Source: an uncultured Prevotella sp.
GTDB lineage: Bacteria > Bacteroidota > Bacteroidia > Bacteroidales > Bacteroidaceae
DNA length: 26,007 bases
Assembly: GCA_937892695.1 (NCBI GenBank)
Contig: CALBJK010000088.1
Coordinates: 1 to 26,007 of the forward strand
Direction: 5' to 3'
Shown: piece after piece, positions 8,957 to 17,054 of the stretch
How the letters are laid out: every line of letters begins with the position of its first letter
How positions within the stretch are numbered: the stretch's first letter is position 1
Program-made: the position numbers and the translations under genes
Notes under the pieces: generated by a model
What the model was told of the DNA's origin: nothing
The model's database searches: none
The model's input: the letters and a program-made list of their open reading frames with translations, nothing else

Positions 8957-9616
8957 ATGGAAATAATAGACTTCAGTAAATCCAATTCAGTCATCAACCA
9001 GTACATGGCCGAGGTGCGTGACGCTTCTTATCAGACTAACCGTCTGCTCTTCCGTAACAATATCATGCGCATAGGTCAGATAGAGGCCTACGAGATAAGC
9101 AAGACTCTTTGTTATGAGCAGCGCGACATCGTCACTCCGCTCGGGACTGCCCGCATCAGCGTGCCTGTCGACAAGATAGTTCTGGCTACAATTTTCAGAG
9201 CCGGATTGCCTTTCCACAACGGATTCCTCAATGTGTTCGACCATGCCGAGAACGCTTTTGTAAGTGCTTATCGCGAGTATGTGGATGAGGCCCGCACCCA
9301 CGTGGGCATACATGTCGAGTATCTGGCCACGCCAGACATAAGCGGCAAGACGCTCATCATTGCCGACCCTATGCTGGCTACGGGCGGGTCGATGGAGATG
9401 GGCTATAAGGCTTTTCTCACGAGGGGTACACCCCGACACATTCATGTAGCATGTGTCTGCGCTGCCCCTGAGGGCATAGAGCATGTCCGGAAGACATTCC
9501 CCGCCGACCGCACTACATTATGGTGCGCAGCCGTCGACCCGGAACTGAACGAGCATAAATATATTGTACCGGGTTTCGGCGATGCCGGAGATTTGTGTTA
9601 TGGTGGCAAATTGTGA
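8957..9616 (+). CDS. upp: Uracil phosphoribosyltransferase
   Basis: The enzyme salvages uracil by joining it to PRPP to make UMP in the cytoplasm. The 219 residues match the family length. The PRPP-binding motif IIADPMLATGGSM is at 134-146, and the C-terminal uracil-recognition segment GFGDAGDLCYGG is at 206-217, just before the end. The catalytic-type arginine stretch TIFRAGLPFHNG is at 78-89. It stands alone, divergent from pckA and convergent with the glutamate synthase operon. A bifunctional PyrR-type regulator is a less likely alternative because the C-terminal signature is that of Upp. Confidence 0.93.
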   Translation: MEIIDFSKSNSVINQYMAEVRDASYQTNRLLFRNNIMRIGQIEAYEISKTLCYEQRDIVTPLGTARISVPVDKIVLATIFRAGLPFHNGFLNVFDHAENAFVSAYREYVDEARTHVGIHVEYLATPDISGKTLIIADPMLATGGSMEMGYKAFLTRGTPRHIHVACVCAAPEGIEHVRKTFPADRTTLWCAAVDPELNEHKYIVPGFGDAGDLCYGGKL

Positions 9617-9625
9617 TAGTCGTGC

Positions 9626-9757
9626 TTACCATGAATGGCCGGAACAAGGACATGAGTCATACTTTTCCTTAATGCTGGCAAAGGTCAGGCTACAGCCGCA
9701 GTTGTATTTAAAGCAGCAATCCTCCTGTGGTTGTATGTCAGAAACGTAGTCATACAT
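9626..9757 (-). CDS. Possible 43-aa Cys-rich small protein
   Basis: An ATG at 9757 opens a 43-codon frame that begins MYDYVSDIQPQEDCC and ends SCPCSGHSW before TAA at 9626-9628. It has six cysteines: an adjacent pair at 14-15, CxC at 20-22 and CxC at 36-38. This recalls a compact zinc-ribbon such as the FmdB type, but with CxC in place of CxxC. It lies 35 bp after the gltD stop on the same strand, so it could be the last gene of gltBD. No Shine-Dalgarno is visible and the start codon lies inside a hairpin arm (9719-9769). I do not recognise the family. Chance is a real alternative for such a short frame. Confidence 0.4.
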   Translation of the reverse strand: MYDYVSDIQPQEDCCFKYNCGCSLTFASIKEKYDSCPCSGHSW

Positions 9758-9769
9758 TCAAAGGAGGAT
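9719..9769. repeat. Imperfect hairpin between upp and gltD
   Basis: Arms 9719-9737 and 9751-9769 are 19 nt each and pair with about 4 mismatches around a 13-nt loop; the outer 8 nt (ATCCTCCT/AGGAGGAT) are perfect. There is no U-tract. It lies between convergent genes, so it may slow read-through, but it also covers the start of the Cys-rich small ORF on the minus strand. Confidence 0.6.
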
Positions 9770-9792
9770 CATAGTTCTTGTAAGTTACGGCT

Positions 9793-11142
9793 CTACTTGT
9801 CTTCAGTCAGGTATTTGTCTGCCGCCTCGGCTGCCTTGCGTCCGCTGGCTATTGCACGTACTACGAGTGATGCGCCGCTGGCGGCATCGCCTGCAACAAA
9901 GACGTTTGGGGCGAATTCGGGCTGCTGCGGACGCAGGAAGCCCATGGCGAGCAGAACCATCTCGCACTTTATCAGTTCGGGTTTGCCTATTGGTTCCATT
10001 ATCGGACGGCCTCCGTCAGGATTAGGCTTCCATGTTATCTCTTGCACTCTTGCACCAGTGAGCCGTCCGTCCTTGCCGACAAATTCGAGCGTGTTGATAT
10101 TCCATCTCCGTGAGCATCCTTCTTCATGGCTCGATGTGGTCTTGAGCACACGCGGGTAGCCCGGCCATGGATTCTTAGGATCGTCTGGACCGACTGGTGG
10201 TTTAGGCATTATTTCTATCTGCGTCACACTGCGGCATCCCTGACGGTGAGCCGTGCCTATGCAGTCGCTGCCGGTGTCGCCGCCTCCGATTACGAGCACA
10301 TCTTTGCCTTTGGCATTGACGAGCTGGTCTTTCTTTATTTCTGCTCCTGCAAGTACACGGTTTTGCTGTGCGAGCATTTCCAGAGCCAGATACACCCCTT
10401 TCAGTTCGCGTCCTGGCACGTTGAGGTCGCGTGCTACGGGTGTTCCGGTGGCCACGACGTAGGTATCGAAGCCTTCGGGCAGCTGTTCCGGGTTGATGTA
10501 CTGTCCGTATCTGAACTCAATGCCTTCGTCTTCCATCAGTCTTATCCTACGGTCGACGATGGCTTTGTTGAGCTTGAAATTAGGAATGCCGAAACGCAGC
10601 AGTCCTCCTGCACTCTCGTCCTTTTCAAATACAGTTACGGCATAGCCCCGTCGGTTCAGACGGTTTGCTGCGGCCAGTCCGGCCGGTCCCGACCCGATTA
10701 CGGCCACTTTGCGGCCGTTGCGTTCGGGGTGTTCTGCCTTGACGAGTCCTTCTCTGAACGCATACTCTATTATGGAAGCTTCATTCTCGCGTATGGTCGT
10801 AGGCTCGTGGTCCATCAGATTGAGCACACATGCCTTTTCGCATAGTGCCGGGCAGATGCGTCCCGTGAATTCGGGGAAGTCGTTTGTTGAGCATAGCAGT
10901 TTGTATGCCAGTTCCCAGTCGCCTTTATAGAGAGCGTCGTTCCACTCTGGAGGCTTGTTGCCCAACGGGCAAGCCCAGTGACAGAACGGCACGCCACAGT
11001 CCATGCAGCGCGAAGCCTGCAGTCGTCGGTCGTTGCTGTTGAGCGTTTGTTCCACTTCTCCGAAATCGTGAATGCGGTCATGAATCGGCCTGTAGCCCGC
11101 TTCTTTGCGGTGTATTGTCAGAAATGCTTTAGGATTTCCCAT
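9793..11142 (-). CDS. gltD: Glutamate synthase (NADPH) small subunit
   Basis: GltD passes electrons from NADPH through FAD and 4Fe-4S clusters to GltB for glutamate formation from glutamine and 2-oxoglutarate. I chose the ATG at 11142 (449 residues, MGNPKAFLTIHRKEAGYRP), which matches the family N-terminus and has AGGAGG nine bases upstream; an in-frame GTG at 11169 lies in a hairpin loop. Numbered from that ATG, Cys46, 49, 54 and 58 and a second group at 97, 101 and 105 are the cluster ligands; GSGPAGLAAA near 150-159 binds FAD, and VLVIGGGDTGSD is the NADPH-site Rossmann motif. It lies 129 nt downstream of gltB on the same strand, an operon. Confidence 0.96.
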   Translation of the reverse strand: MGNPKAFLTIHRKEAGYRPIHDRIHDFGEVEQTLNSNDRRLQASRCMDCGVPFCHWACPLGNKPPEWNDALYKGDWELAYKLLCSTNDFPEFTGRICPALCEKACVLNLMDHEPTTIRENEASIIEYAFREGLVKAEHPERNGRKVAVIGSGPAGLAAANRLNRRGYAVTVFEKDESAGGLLRFGIPNFKLNKAIVDRRIRLMEDEGIEFRYGQYINPEQLPEGFDTYVVATGTPVARDLNVPGRELKGVYLALEMLAQQNRVLAGAEIKKDQLVNAKGKDVLVIGGGDTGSDCIGTAHRQGCRSVTQIEIMPKPPVGPDDPKNPWPGYPRVLKTTSSHEEGCSRRWNINTLEFVGKDGRLTGARVQEITWKPNPDGGRPIMEPIGKPELIKCEMVLLAMGFLRPQQPEFAPNVFVAGDAASGASLVVRAIASGRKAAEAADKYLTEDK

Positions 11143-11151
11143 AATCGGAAG

Positions 11152-11179
11152 CCTCCTCGGCCTCTCCACCCAGGAGAGG
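11152..11179 (-). promoter_or_regulatory. Hairpin plus strong Shine-Dalgarno before gltD
   Basis: On the minus strand a perfect 7-bp stem CCTCTCC/GGAGAGG (11161-11167 with 11173-11179, 5-nt loop) is followed after a few bases by AGGAGG (11152-11157), nine bases from the ATG. Strong Shine-Dalgarno sequences are rare in Bacteroidetes, so this may tune translation of gltD relative to gltB. Confidence 0.5.
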
Positions 11180-11271
11180 TCTCTTAGCCTGATGTTGGAG
11201 GTCTTTTGCTAAGTTGTTGTTATTATTTGTAGGATTCTGAATCTCTCGGCCTGGTGCGGGAGCCGTAATTG

Positions 11272-14200
11272 TCAATAGTCTCTCTGCATGTCGGCAATCT
11301 TCTTCTGAAGTTTGCGCACCTGCTCTTCCTGGAGCACCCGCTTGTATTCGATAGGCACTACCTGGATGAAGTCTTCGACATAGCGGTTCCAGTCGTCGAG
11401 CATCGTGCGGGCAAGCTTGGAACCCGTGTAGAGATAGTGTTGGCGTACAAGTTCGTGGAGTTCCTTACGGTAGTTGCTGTCGTCGACAAGATTTATCTCC
11501 ACCATGTCCATGTTGCAGAAGTAGTCGAAGTTATGGTTCTTGTCCCACACGTAGGCCACTCCGCCACTCATTCCTGCCGCGAAGTTGCGTCCGGTAGGTC
11601 CGAGTACAACCACCCGTCCGCCTGTCATGTATTCGCAGCAGTGGTCGCCGGCACCTTCGACTACAGCTATTGCGCCCGAGTTGCGCACGGCAAAACGTTC
11701 GCCCACCTGTCCGTTTATGTACAGTTCGCCGCCCGTGGCTCCGTAGAGCCCGGTGTTGCCGGCGATGATGTTGTCCTCTGCGGCAAAGTTGCTCCGTATT
11801 GGCGGTTGTATCGACACCCGTCCGCCACTGAGTCCTTTGGCGAAGTAGTCGTTGGTTTCGCCTTCGAGCTTGAAGTCTACTCCTCTGACAAGGAATGCTC
11901 CGAAGCTCTGTCCGGCCGAGCCTTTGAAACGCACGTTGACAGTCTTGTCGGGCAATCCATTTTCGCCGTACCGTGTGGCAATCATGCCGCTGAGCATGGC
12001 TCCTACGGCACGGTCTGTATTCTTGATTGCAAAGTCGAGGTTTACCTCGTCGCCGTTTTCTATCGCGTTTTGTGCTCCTTTTATTATCTGCTGGTCGAGC
12101 ACATTGTCCAAATTGTGATACTGCTCGGTGCTGTGACACAACGGACAGCCTGATTTCTCTTTGTGGAGCAGACGCGAGAAATCGAGCGTAGATGCCTTGG
12201 ATCCGGGTTTGGTAGGAATGGTTTCGATTAGCTCGGTATGCCCGACGATGTCGTTGAGGCTGCGGTATCCCATCTCTGCGAGATATTCGCGCACCTCCCG
12301 GGCTAAGAAAGTGAAATAGTTGACAAGATACTCGTAGCGTCCTCGGAAGTGACGGCGCAGCTTTTCGTCCTGTGTGGCCACTCCCATGGGGCAGGTGTTG
12401 AGATTGCATTTACGCATCATCACGCATCCCAGTACAATCAACACTGCTGTACCGAAACCGAACTCCTCGGCTCCGAGCAGGGCCATGATGATTATGTCGC
12501 GTCCTGTCTTGAGCTGGCCGTCCACCTGTAACCGTACATGTCCGCGCAGTCCGTTCTTTACAAGGGTCTGTTGGGCTTCGCTGAGTCCTATTTCGGGACT
12601 GATTCCTGCGAAGCGCATACTCGATGCCGGCGATGCTCCCGTGCCGCCTTCGGCTCCCGATATTACTATGAGGTCGGCCTTGGCCTTGGCCACACCGGCG
12701 GCTATCGTGCCCACGCCGCTCTCCGCCACTAGCTTCACGCTGATGGCGGCTTTGGGGTTGACGTTCTTCAGGTCGAAAATGAGCTGGGCCAGGTCTTCAA
12801 TAGAGTAAATGTCGTGATGTGGCGGGGGAGATATGAGCGAAATGCCAGGTATGGAGTGGCGGGTTTTTGCTATCACCTCATTCACTTTGAATCCGGGCAG
12901 CTGCCCTCCTTCTCCTGGTTTGGCTCCCTGTGCCACCTTTATTTGTATCTCTTCGGCGTTGACGAGATATTCGGTTGTCACACCGAAACGTCCCGAAGCC
13001 ACCTGCTTGGTCTTGCTCGACAGCGATATGCCGTCTATGGTGGCGGTGAAGCGTTCGTTGTCTTCGCCGCCTTCTCCGGTGTTGGAGCGTGCCCCGAGCT
13101 TGTTCATGGCAAGGGCTATGGACTCGTGGGCTTCCTTCGACAGAGCCCCGAAACTCATTGCCCCGGTTACGAAATGGCGCACGATGTCGGCTTCTGACTC
13201 AACTTCGTCTATAGGTATTGGATTGTGTTTGAATCCGAAGAAGTCGCGTATGAATATCGGTGCGTCCTTTTTGTCGGCAAGAGCCGCAAAGCGTTTGTAC
13301 GTGTCATAGTTGCCGGTGCGTGTGGCCAGCTGCAGTGTGGCTATCGTCTCAGGATTCCATGCATGGCGTATGCCGTCTATTCGGTAGTGGAACAGTCCTT
13401 GTGTGGGCAGGAAGCCTGTTTCCGTATTCGGGTTGTATGCCTTGTCGTGCCTTGTCACGGCGTCGCGGGCTATCGTTTCCAGTCCGATGCCGCCTATGGT
13501 GCTGACATCCGTGCCGAAGTAGGTGCGGAGCAGCGATTCGGACAATCCGATACTCTCGAATATCTTGGCTCCGCGATAGGAGCGGATGGTCGAAATGCCC
13601 ATCTTGGCCATAATCTTTAGCAGTCCTTTCTTTACGGCCTTGATGTAGTTTGCTTCGGCGGTAGCGTAGTTTTCCTGTATCTTGCCGCGTTTCACGAGGT
13701 CGTCGAGCACGGCGTAGGTGAGGTATGGGCAGAGGGCCGACGCTCCGTAGCCGAGCAGCAGGGCGGCGTGCATCACTTCGCGTATCTCGCCGCTCTCCAC
13801 AATGAGAGCCGTCTGTACGCGCTTGCCCACCGAAATGAGATAATGGTGTACTGCACTGACGGCCAGCAGCGACGGTATGGCGGCATGGCTGCGGTCGGTG
13901 TCGCGGTCGGTGAGGATGATGTAGTTGTAGCCGTCGTCAACGCTGCGTTCGGCTTTCTTGCACAGATCTTCGAGAGCTTCGCGCAGTCCTTCCTCGCCCC
14001 GTGCGCACTCGAAGAGCATGGGCAGCTTGACGGTGTTGAATCCTTTATAGCGTATGTTGCAGAGAATGTCGAGTTGGGTGTTGGTGAGGATGGGGTGGGG
14101 CAGACGAACCATCTTGCAGTTCGACTCGTCGGGATTGAGTATGCCCGAACCCACGCGGCCGATATACTCGGTGAGCGACATTACCAACGATTCACGGATG

Positions 14201-15744
14201 GAGTCGATAGCAGGGTTGGTCACCTGGGCGAACTGCTGTCGGAAGTAGTTGAAGAATGTCTGCGGCCGCTGGCTCAGTACGGCCAACGGTGTGTCGTTGC
14301 CCATCGACGCGGTAGGTTCACGTCCGTTTACCGACATCGGTACGATGGTGTCTTCTACGTCTTCTTCGCCGAAGCCGAACATCAACTCTCTGCGCTGCAG
14401 GTCGTCGACGGCGTTGTCTACACGTCGTCCGCTGCGCAGCTTTTCGAGCTGTATGCGGTTGGTGTTGAGCCACTGGCGGTAGGGGTGGGCTTTGGCCAGA
14501 CGGTCCTTTATCTCGCCGTCATAATAGATGTTTCCCTCCTGGGTGTCGATGAGAAGGATTTTTCCGGGTTGCAACCGGCCTTTCTCTGCCACTTCTGACG
14601 GGTCGAAGTCCATCACTCCCACCTCCGATGCCACTACGATGGTGTCGTTCTTGGTGATGGTGTACCGGGCCGGACGCAGCCCGTTACGGTCGAGCATACC
14701 TCCGGCGTAGCGTCCGTCGCTGAAGAGAAGGGCCGCAGGTCCGTCCCACGGTTCCATCAGTATGGAGTGGTATTCGTAGAATGCCTTGAGGTCTTCGGAT
14801 ATGGGATTCTTGTCGTTGAAGCTCTCAGGCACGAGCACGGCCATGGCATGAGGCAGTGACAGTCCGCTCATGACGAAGAACTCCAGAACATTGTCGAGCG
14901 AAGCCGAGTCGCTCATCCCCGGCTGCACAATGGGCGAAATGTCGCGTATGTCGCCCAGATGCTGGCCTGAGAGCACGCTTTCGCGAGCTTTCATCCATCC
15001 CCGGTTACCCCGTATGGTGTTGATTTCGCCGTTGTGGGCGAGCAGACGGAAGGGCTGGGCCAGGCTCCATGTCGGGAACGTGTTGGTAGAGAAACGCGAA
15101 TGTACCAGAGCCAGTCCGCTTGTGAAGTAGTTGTTGGTCAGGTCGGGGAAGTACTGTCTCAGCTGCATACTGGAGAGCATTCCCTTGTATACGATGTTTT
15201 TGTTCGACAGCGAACAGATGTAGAAGTCGGGGTCGGTGACGCGCAGCTCTATTTTTTTTCTTATTATATATAAAGTGCGTTCGAATTCGGGCACCTTGTC
15301 GTCGGTCACTCCCGTAACGAACAGCTGGCGTATGTCCGGTTCGGTAGCGAGGGCAGCCTGTCCCAGACACGATGGATTGGTAGGTACGTTGCGCAGATGC
15401 ATCAGCGAAAGTCCCTCGCGCTCTATCTCTTCTATCATGACAGAGAGAATCTGCTGCTGCCTTACCGGGTCTTTGGGCAGGAACACCAGTCCGGTGCCGT
15501 ACTTGCCTTTCTCTGGTACAGGTATGCCCTGAAGCAGGATGAACTCGTGAGGAATCTGGAGCATTATTCCCGCTCCGTCACCAGTCTTGTTGTCGGCTCC
15601 TTCTGCTCCGCGATGGCGCATGTTTTCGAGCACACGCAGTGCGTTGTCTACAAGGTTGTGGCTTTTGTTGCCGTGGATGTTCACCACCATTCCCACTCCG
15701 CATGCGTCGTGTTCGTAGTCGTTACGGTACAGTCCTCCGGCCAT
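11272..15744 (-). CDS. gltB: Glutamate synthase large subunit
   Basis: GltB makes two glutamates from glutamine and 2-oxoglutarate, with electrons from GltD. From the ATG at 15744 it has 1490 residues; an ATG at 15801 would add 19. The shorter start leaves a 14-residue propeptide before YEHDA-CGVGMV, where the Cys becomes the N-terminal nucleophile of the glutamine amidotransferase domain. In order follow the amidotransferase domain, central domain, FMN-binding synthase domain (SGAEGGTGASPASSM), the 3Fe-4S cysteines in CVMMRKCNLNTCPMG, and a C-terminal Gly-rich beta-helix. Length is typical. An A8 run on the coding strand (15252-15259) lies in the amidotransferase domain in an unusually AT-rich patch. 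It heads the gltBD operon. Confidence 0.97.
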   Translation of the reverse strand: MAGGLYRNDYEHDACGVGMVVNIHGNKSHNLVDNALRVLENMRHRGAEGADNKTGDGAGIMLQIPHEFILLQGIPVPEKGKYGTGLVFLPKDPVRQQQILSVMIEEIEREGLSLMHLRNVPTNPSCLGQAALATEPDIRQLFVTGVTDDKVPEFERTLYIIRKKIELRVTDPDFYICSLSNKNIVYKGMLSSMQLRQYFPDLTNNYFTSGLALVHSRFSTNTFPTWSLAQPFRLLAHNGEINTIRGNRGWMKARESVLSGQHLGDIRDISPIVQPGMSDSASLDNVLEFFVMSGLSLPHAMAVLVPESFNDKNPISEDLKAFYEYHSILMEPWDGPAALLFSDGRYAGGMLDRNGLRPARYTITKNDTIVVASEVGVMDFDPSEVAEKGRLQPGKILLIDTQEGNIYYDGEIKDRLAKAHPYRQWLNTNRIQLEKLRSGRRVDNAVDDLQRRELMFGFGEEDVEDTIVPMSVNGREPTASMGNDTPLAVLSQRPQTFFNYFRQQFAQVTNPAIDSIRESLVMSLTEYIGRVGSGILNPDESNCKMVRLPHPILTNTQLDILCNIRYKGFNTVKLPMLFECARGEEGLREALEDLCKKAERSVDDGYNYIILTDRDTDRSHAAIPSLLAVSAVHHYLISVGKRVQTALIVESGEIREVMHAALLLGYGASALCPYLTYAVLDDLVKRGKIQENYATAEANYIKAVKKGLLKIMAKMGISTIRSYRGAKIFESIGLSESLLRTYFGTDVSTIGGIGLETIARDAVTRHDKAYNPNTETGFLPTQGLFHYRIDGIRHAWNPETIATLQLATRTGNYDTYKRFAALADKKDAPIFIRDFFGFKHNPIPIDEVESEADIVRHFVTGAMSFGALSKEAHESIALAMNKLGARSNTGEGGEDNERFTATIDGISLSSKTKQVASGRFGVTTEYLVNAEEIQIKVAQGAKPGEGGQLPGFKVNEVIAKTRHSIPGISLISPPPHHDIYSIEDLAQLIFDLKNVNPKAAISVKLVAESGVGTIAAGVAKAKADLIVISGAEGGTGASPASSMRFAGISPEIGLSEAQQTLVKNGLRGHVRLQVDGQLKTGRDIIIMALLGAEEFGFGTAVLIVLGCVMMRKCNLNTCPMGVATQDEKLRRHFRGRYEYLVNYFTFLAREVREYLAEMGYRSLNDIVGHTELIETIPTKPGSKASTLDFSRLLHKEKSGCPLCHSTEQYHNLDNVLDQQIIKGAQNAIENGDEVNLDFAIKNTDRAVGAMLSGMIATRYGENGLPDKTVNVRFKGSAGQSFGAFLVRGVDFKLEGETNDYFAKGLSGGRVSIQPPIRSNFAAEDNIIAGNTGLYGATGGELYINGQVGERFAVRNSGAIAVVEGAGDHCCEYMTGGRVVVLGPTGRNFAAGMSGGVAYVWDKNHNFDYFCNMDMVEINLVDDSNYRKELHELVRQHYLYTGSKLARTMLDDWNRYVEDFIQVVPIEYKRVLQEEQVRKLQKKIADMQRDY

Positions 15745-15840
15745 TGTGTTAGTGGTTCTGTCGCCCGGACAGCGGCCCACCGCTACGTCGTGTCGTTGCA
15801 TCAATCAGTAACCTATTAAAATCCGTAATCAAAATCTTTG

Positions 15841-15864
15841 CAAAATTAGTACATTAACGTTAAT
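15841..15864 (-). promoter_or_regulatory. gltB promoter with palindromic candidate operator
   Basis: On the minus strand TAATTTTG (15841-15848) fits the -7 consensus and would start transcription near 15834. Directly upstream, ATTAACGTTAAT (15853-15864) is a perfect 12-nt palindrome sitting between the -7 and -33 positions, where a bound repressor would block RNA polymerase. No binding protein can be named. Confidence 0.45.
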
Positions 15865-15947
15865 ATTGGCACTGTTTTTTTGTTAAATATCACATATTTT
15901 TGACTTTATTATAAGAAAACGTTGCTTTTTGTCTTGTTATGTTTCTG

Positions 15948-16037
15948 TTAAGTCAAACTCTGTTTTATGCTTCCGCCTAGGTGCAACAAGAGTATGGCCT
16001 TATCGGTAAGCTCGTTGTCGCTTTTGATGGTATTCAA
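15948..16037 (-). pseudogene. N-terminal remnant of a HipB-like HTH regulator
   Basis: From a TTG at 16037 the minus strand reads NTIKSDNELTDKAI, then LLLHLGGSIKQSLT and a stop at 15948-15950, 29 codons in all. From memory this resembles the opening of Bacteroidales XRE-type regulators that sit beside HipA-like genes (IKSD..LTDKAIL..LGGFIKQ), just before where the helix-turn-helix would begin. Everything after is missing. A 19-codon frame at 16056-16115 (MSLDQQEDSKLF...) lies beside it and is probably also debris. Both lie in the 335-bp gap between gltB and the restriction enzyme. Confidence 0.4.
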
Positions 16038-16139
16038 TATTCTTCATATCGCCAACTACTTTTTAGTCTTTTTTGTTCGAAACAGCTTGCTATCTTCTTG
16101 TTGGTCTAAGCTCATAACAATCTCTAAAAGTATCAAATG

Positions 16140-17054
16140 TCAATCAGAATACAAGCTGTGCATTATTGCATCTCTGTAAACATTCCCTTCTGGAAGTGTG
16201 ACGGCCGAGAAAGCTTCTTGAACTTTATAGACCGTTGTACAAAGTTCTTCAATTATTCCTAATGGTAATATTTCTCCATCTTTACGGACAGCAGAAGAAA
16301 TAACATCGTATGCAATGAAATGAATTGATGCTGGTTGATATGGAAATGATGGAATATTTTCTTTTCCCCCCAAACGCTCAAGCACACGGTCATGCACGGG
16401 TTTGGAAGATACAAAAAATAACCCTGATTTGCATAAATCCTCTCGTTGTAGCACTTGTCCTTTATATATAAGTTGTGGAATTATCCGTTTATTCACATTC
16501 TCCCAATTCAACCCAACAGTGTCACTGACAATTTCTCTACTATCAATCAAGGCTTTTCTAGCAGTTTGATAATTTCCAGTAGTATCTATAGTCTGAACCT
16601 CAATAGCCGTAAACTCGACCAAATCTCCATTCCCGTCAAGACGGGCAAGAACCCAATCCACAAAATAAGCACCAGTTCCTTTTCTCTGAGGTAGACGAAG
16701 TTCACCGCCCCATCCTTTGCCGAAAACAGCTATAGCTCCGCCTTCTTGTTTCGCTTTCGCAACAGCAATTCTCCCTGCATATAAGTTGAAGCTTTGCTTA
16801 AATGCTTTATGTGATATATCGTGCAGCATGGCATAATTGTCTGCATAAATTCGAATGGGGCAACATATTACACTTGGAGAACCTGATGTCTTTTGTCGGA
16901 TAGTGCATACACCTGATGGTACTTGTGCGCGAGACAGAAATTTCACACATGCAGAATTTGTAAACGGACATATCTTCTTTGCAGCGGCTCTAAGTGCAGC
17001 CTCTGATTTATCTTCCGCTCTATAACCGAAAAATTCTGATATATAACCTGACAT
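16140..17054 (-). CDS. NotI-family type II restriction endonuclease
   Basis: This 304-residue protein should cut unmethylated DNA at the site protected by the adjacent methyltransferase. The N-terminal half shows the NotI-family pattern: FFGY at 8-11, then CPFTNSAC with Cys29 and Cys36, PSGVC with Cys50, and CCP at 64-66, which together would bind one metal ion in a Cys4 site. The catalytic core is of PD-(D/E)xK type with Asp133 in FVDWVLA and Glu152-x-Gln154 in the AIEVQTID segment, an ExQ ending as I recall for NotI. The ATG at 17054 follows the methyltransferase TAA directly (TAAATG), so translation is coupled. NotI cuts GCGGCCGC; whether this one shares that site is unknown. The gene is AT-rich relative to gltBD, a sign of transfer. 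Confidence 0.85.
   Translation of the reverse strand: MSGYISEFFGYRAEDKSEAALRAAAKKICPFTNSACVKFLSRAQVPSGVCTIRQKTSGSPSVICCPIRIYADNYAMLHDISHKAFKQSFNLYAGRIAVAKAKQEGGAIAVFGKGWGGELRLPQRKGTGAYFVDWVLARLDGNGDLVEFTAIEVQTIDTTGNYQTARKALIDSREIVSDTVGLNWENVNKRIIPQLIYKGQVLQREDLCKSGLFFVSSKPVHDRVLERLGGKENIPSFPYQPASIHFIAYDVISSAVRKDGEILPLGIIEELCTTVYKVQEAFSAVTLPEGNVYRDAIMHSLYSD

Noticed and set aside
15745..15804. Longer gltB N-terminus from TTG 15804 or ATG 15801
   Set aside because: It would give a 34-residue propeptide of unusual composition; the ATG at 15744 gives the usual short propeptide. Not fully excluded, since the promoter allows both.
11269..15819. Many long plus-strand frames opposite gltB and gltD
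   Set aside because: They are antisense frames of a GC-rich conserved gene; their sequence has no family features.
16056..16115. 19-codon frame MSLDQQEDSKLF on the minus strand
   Set aside because: Too short to support as a gene; probably debris of the restriction-island border.
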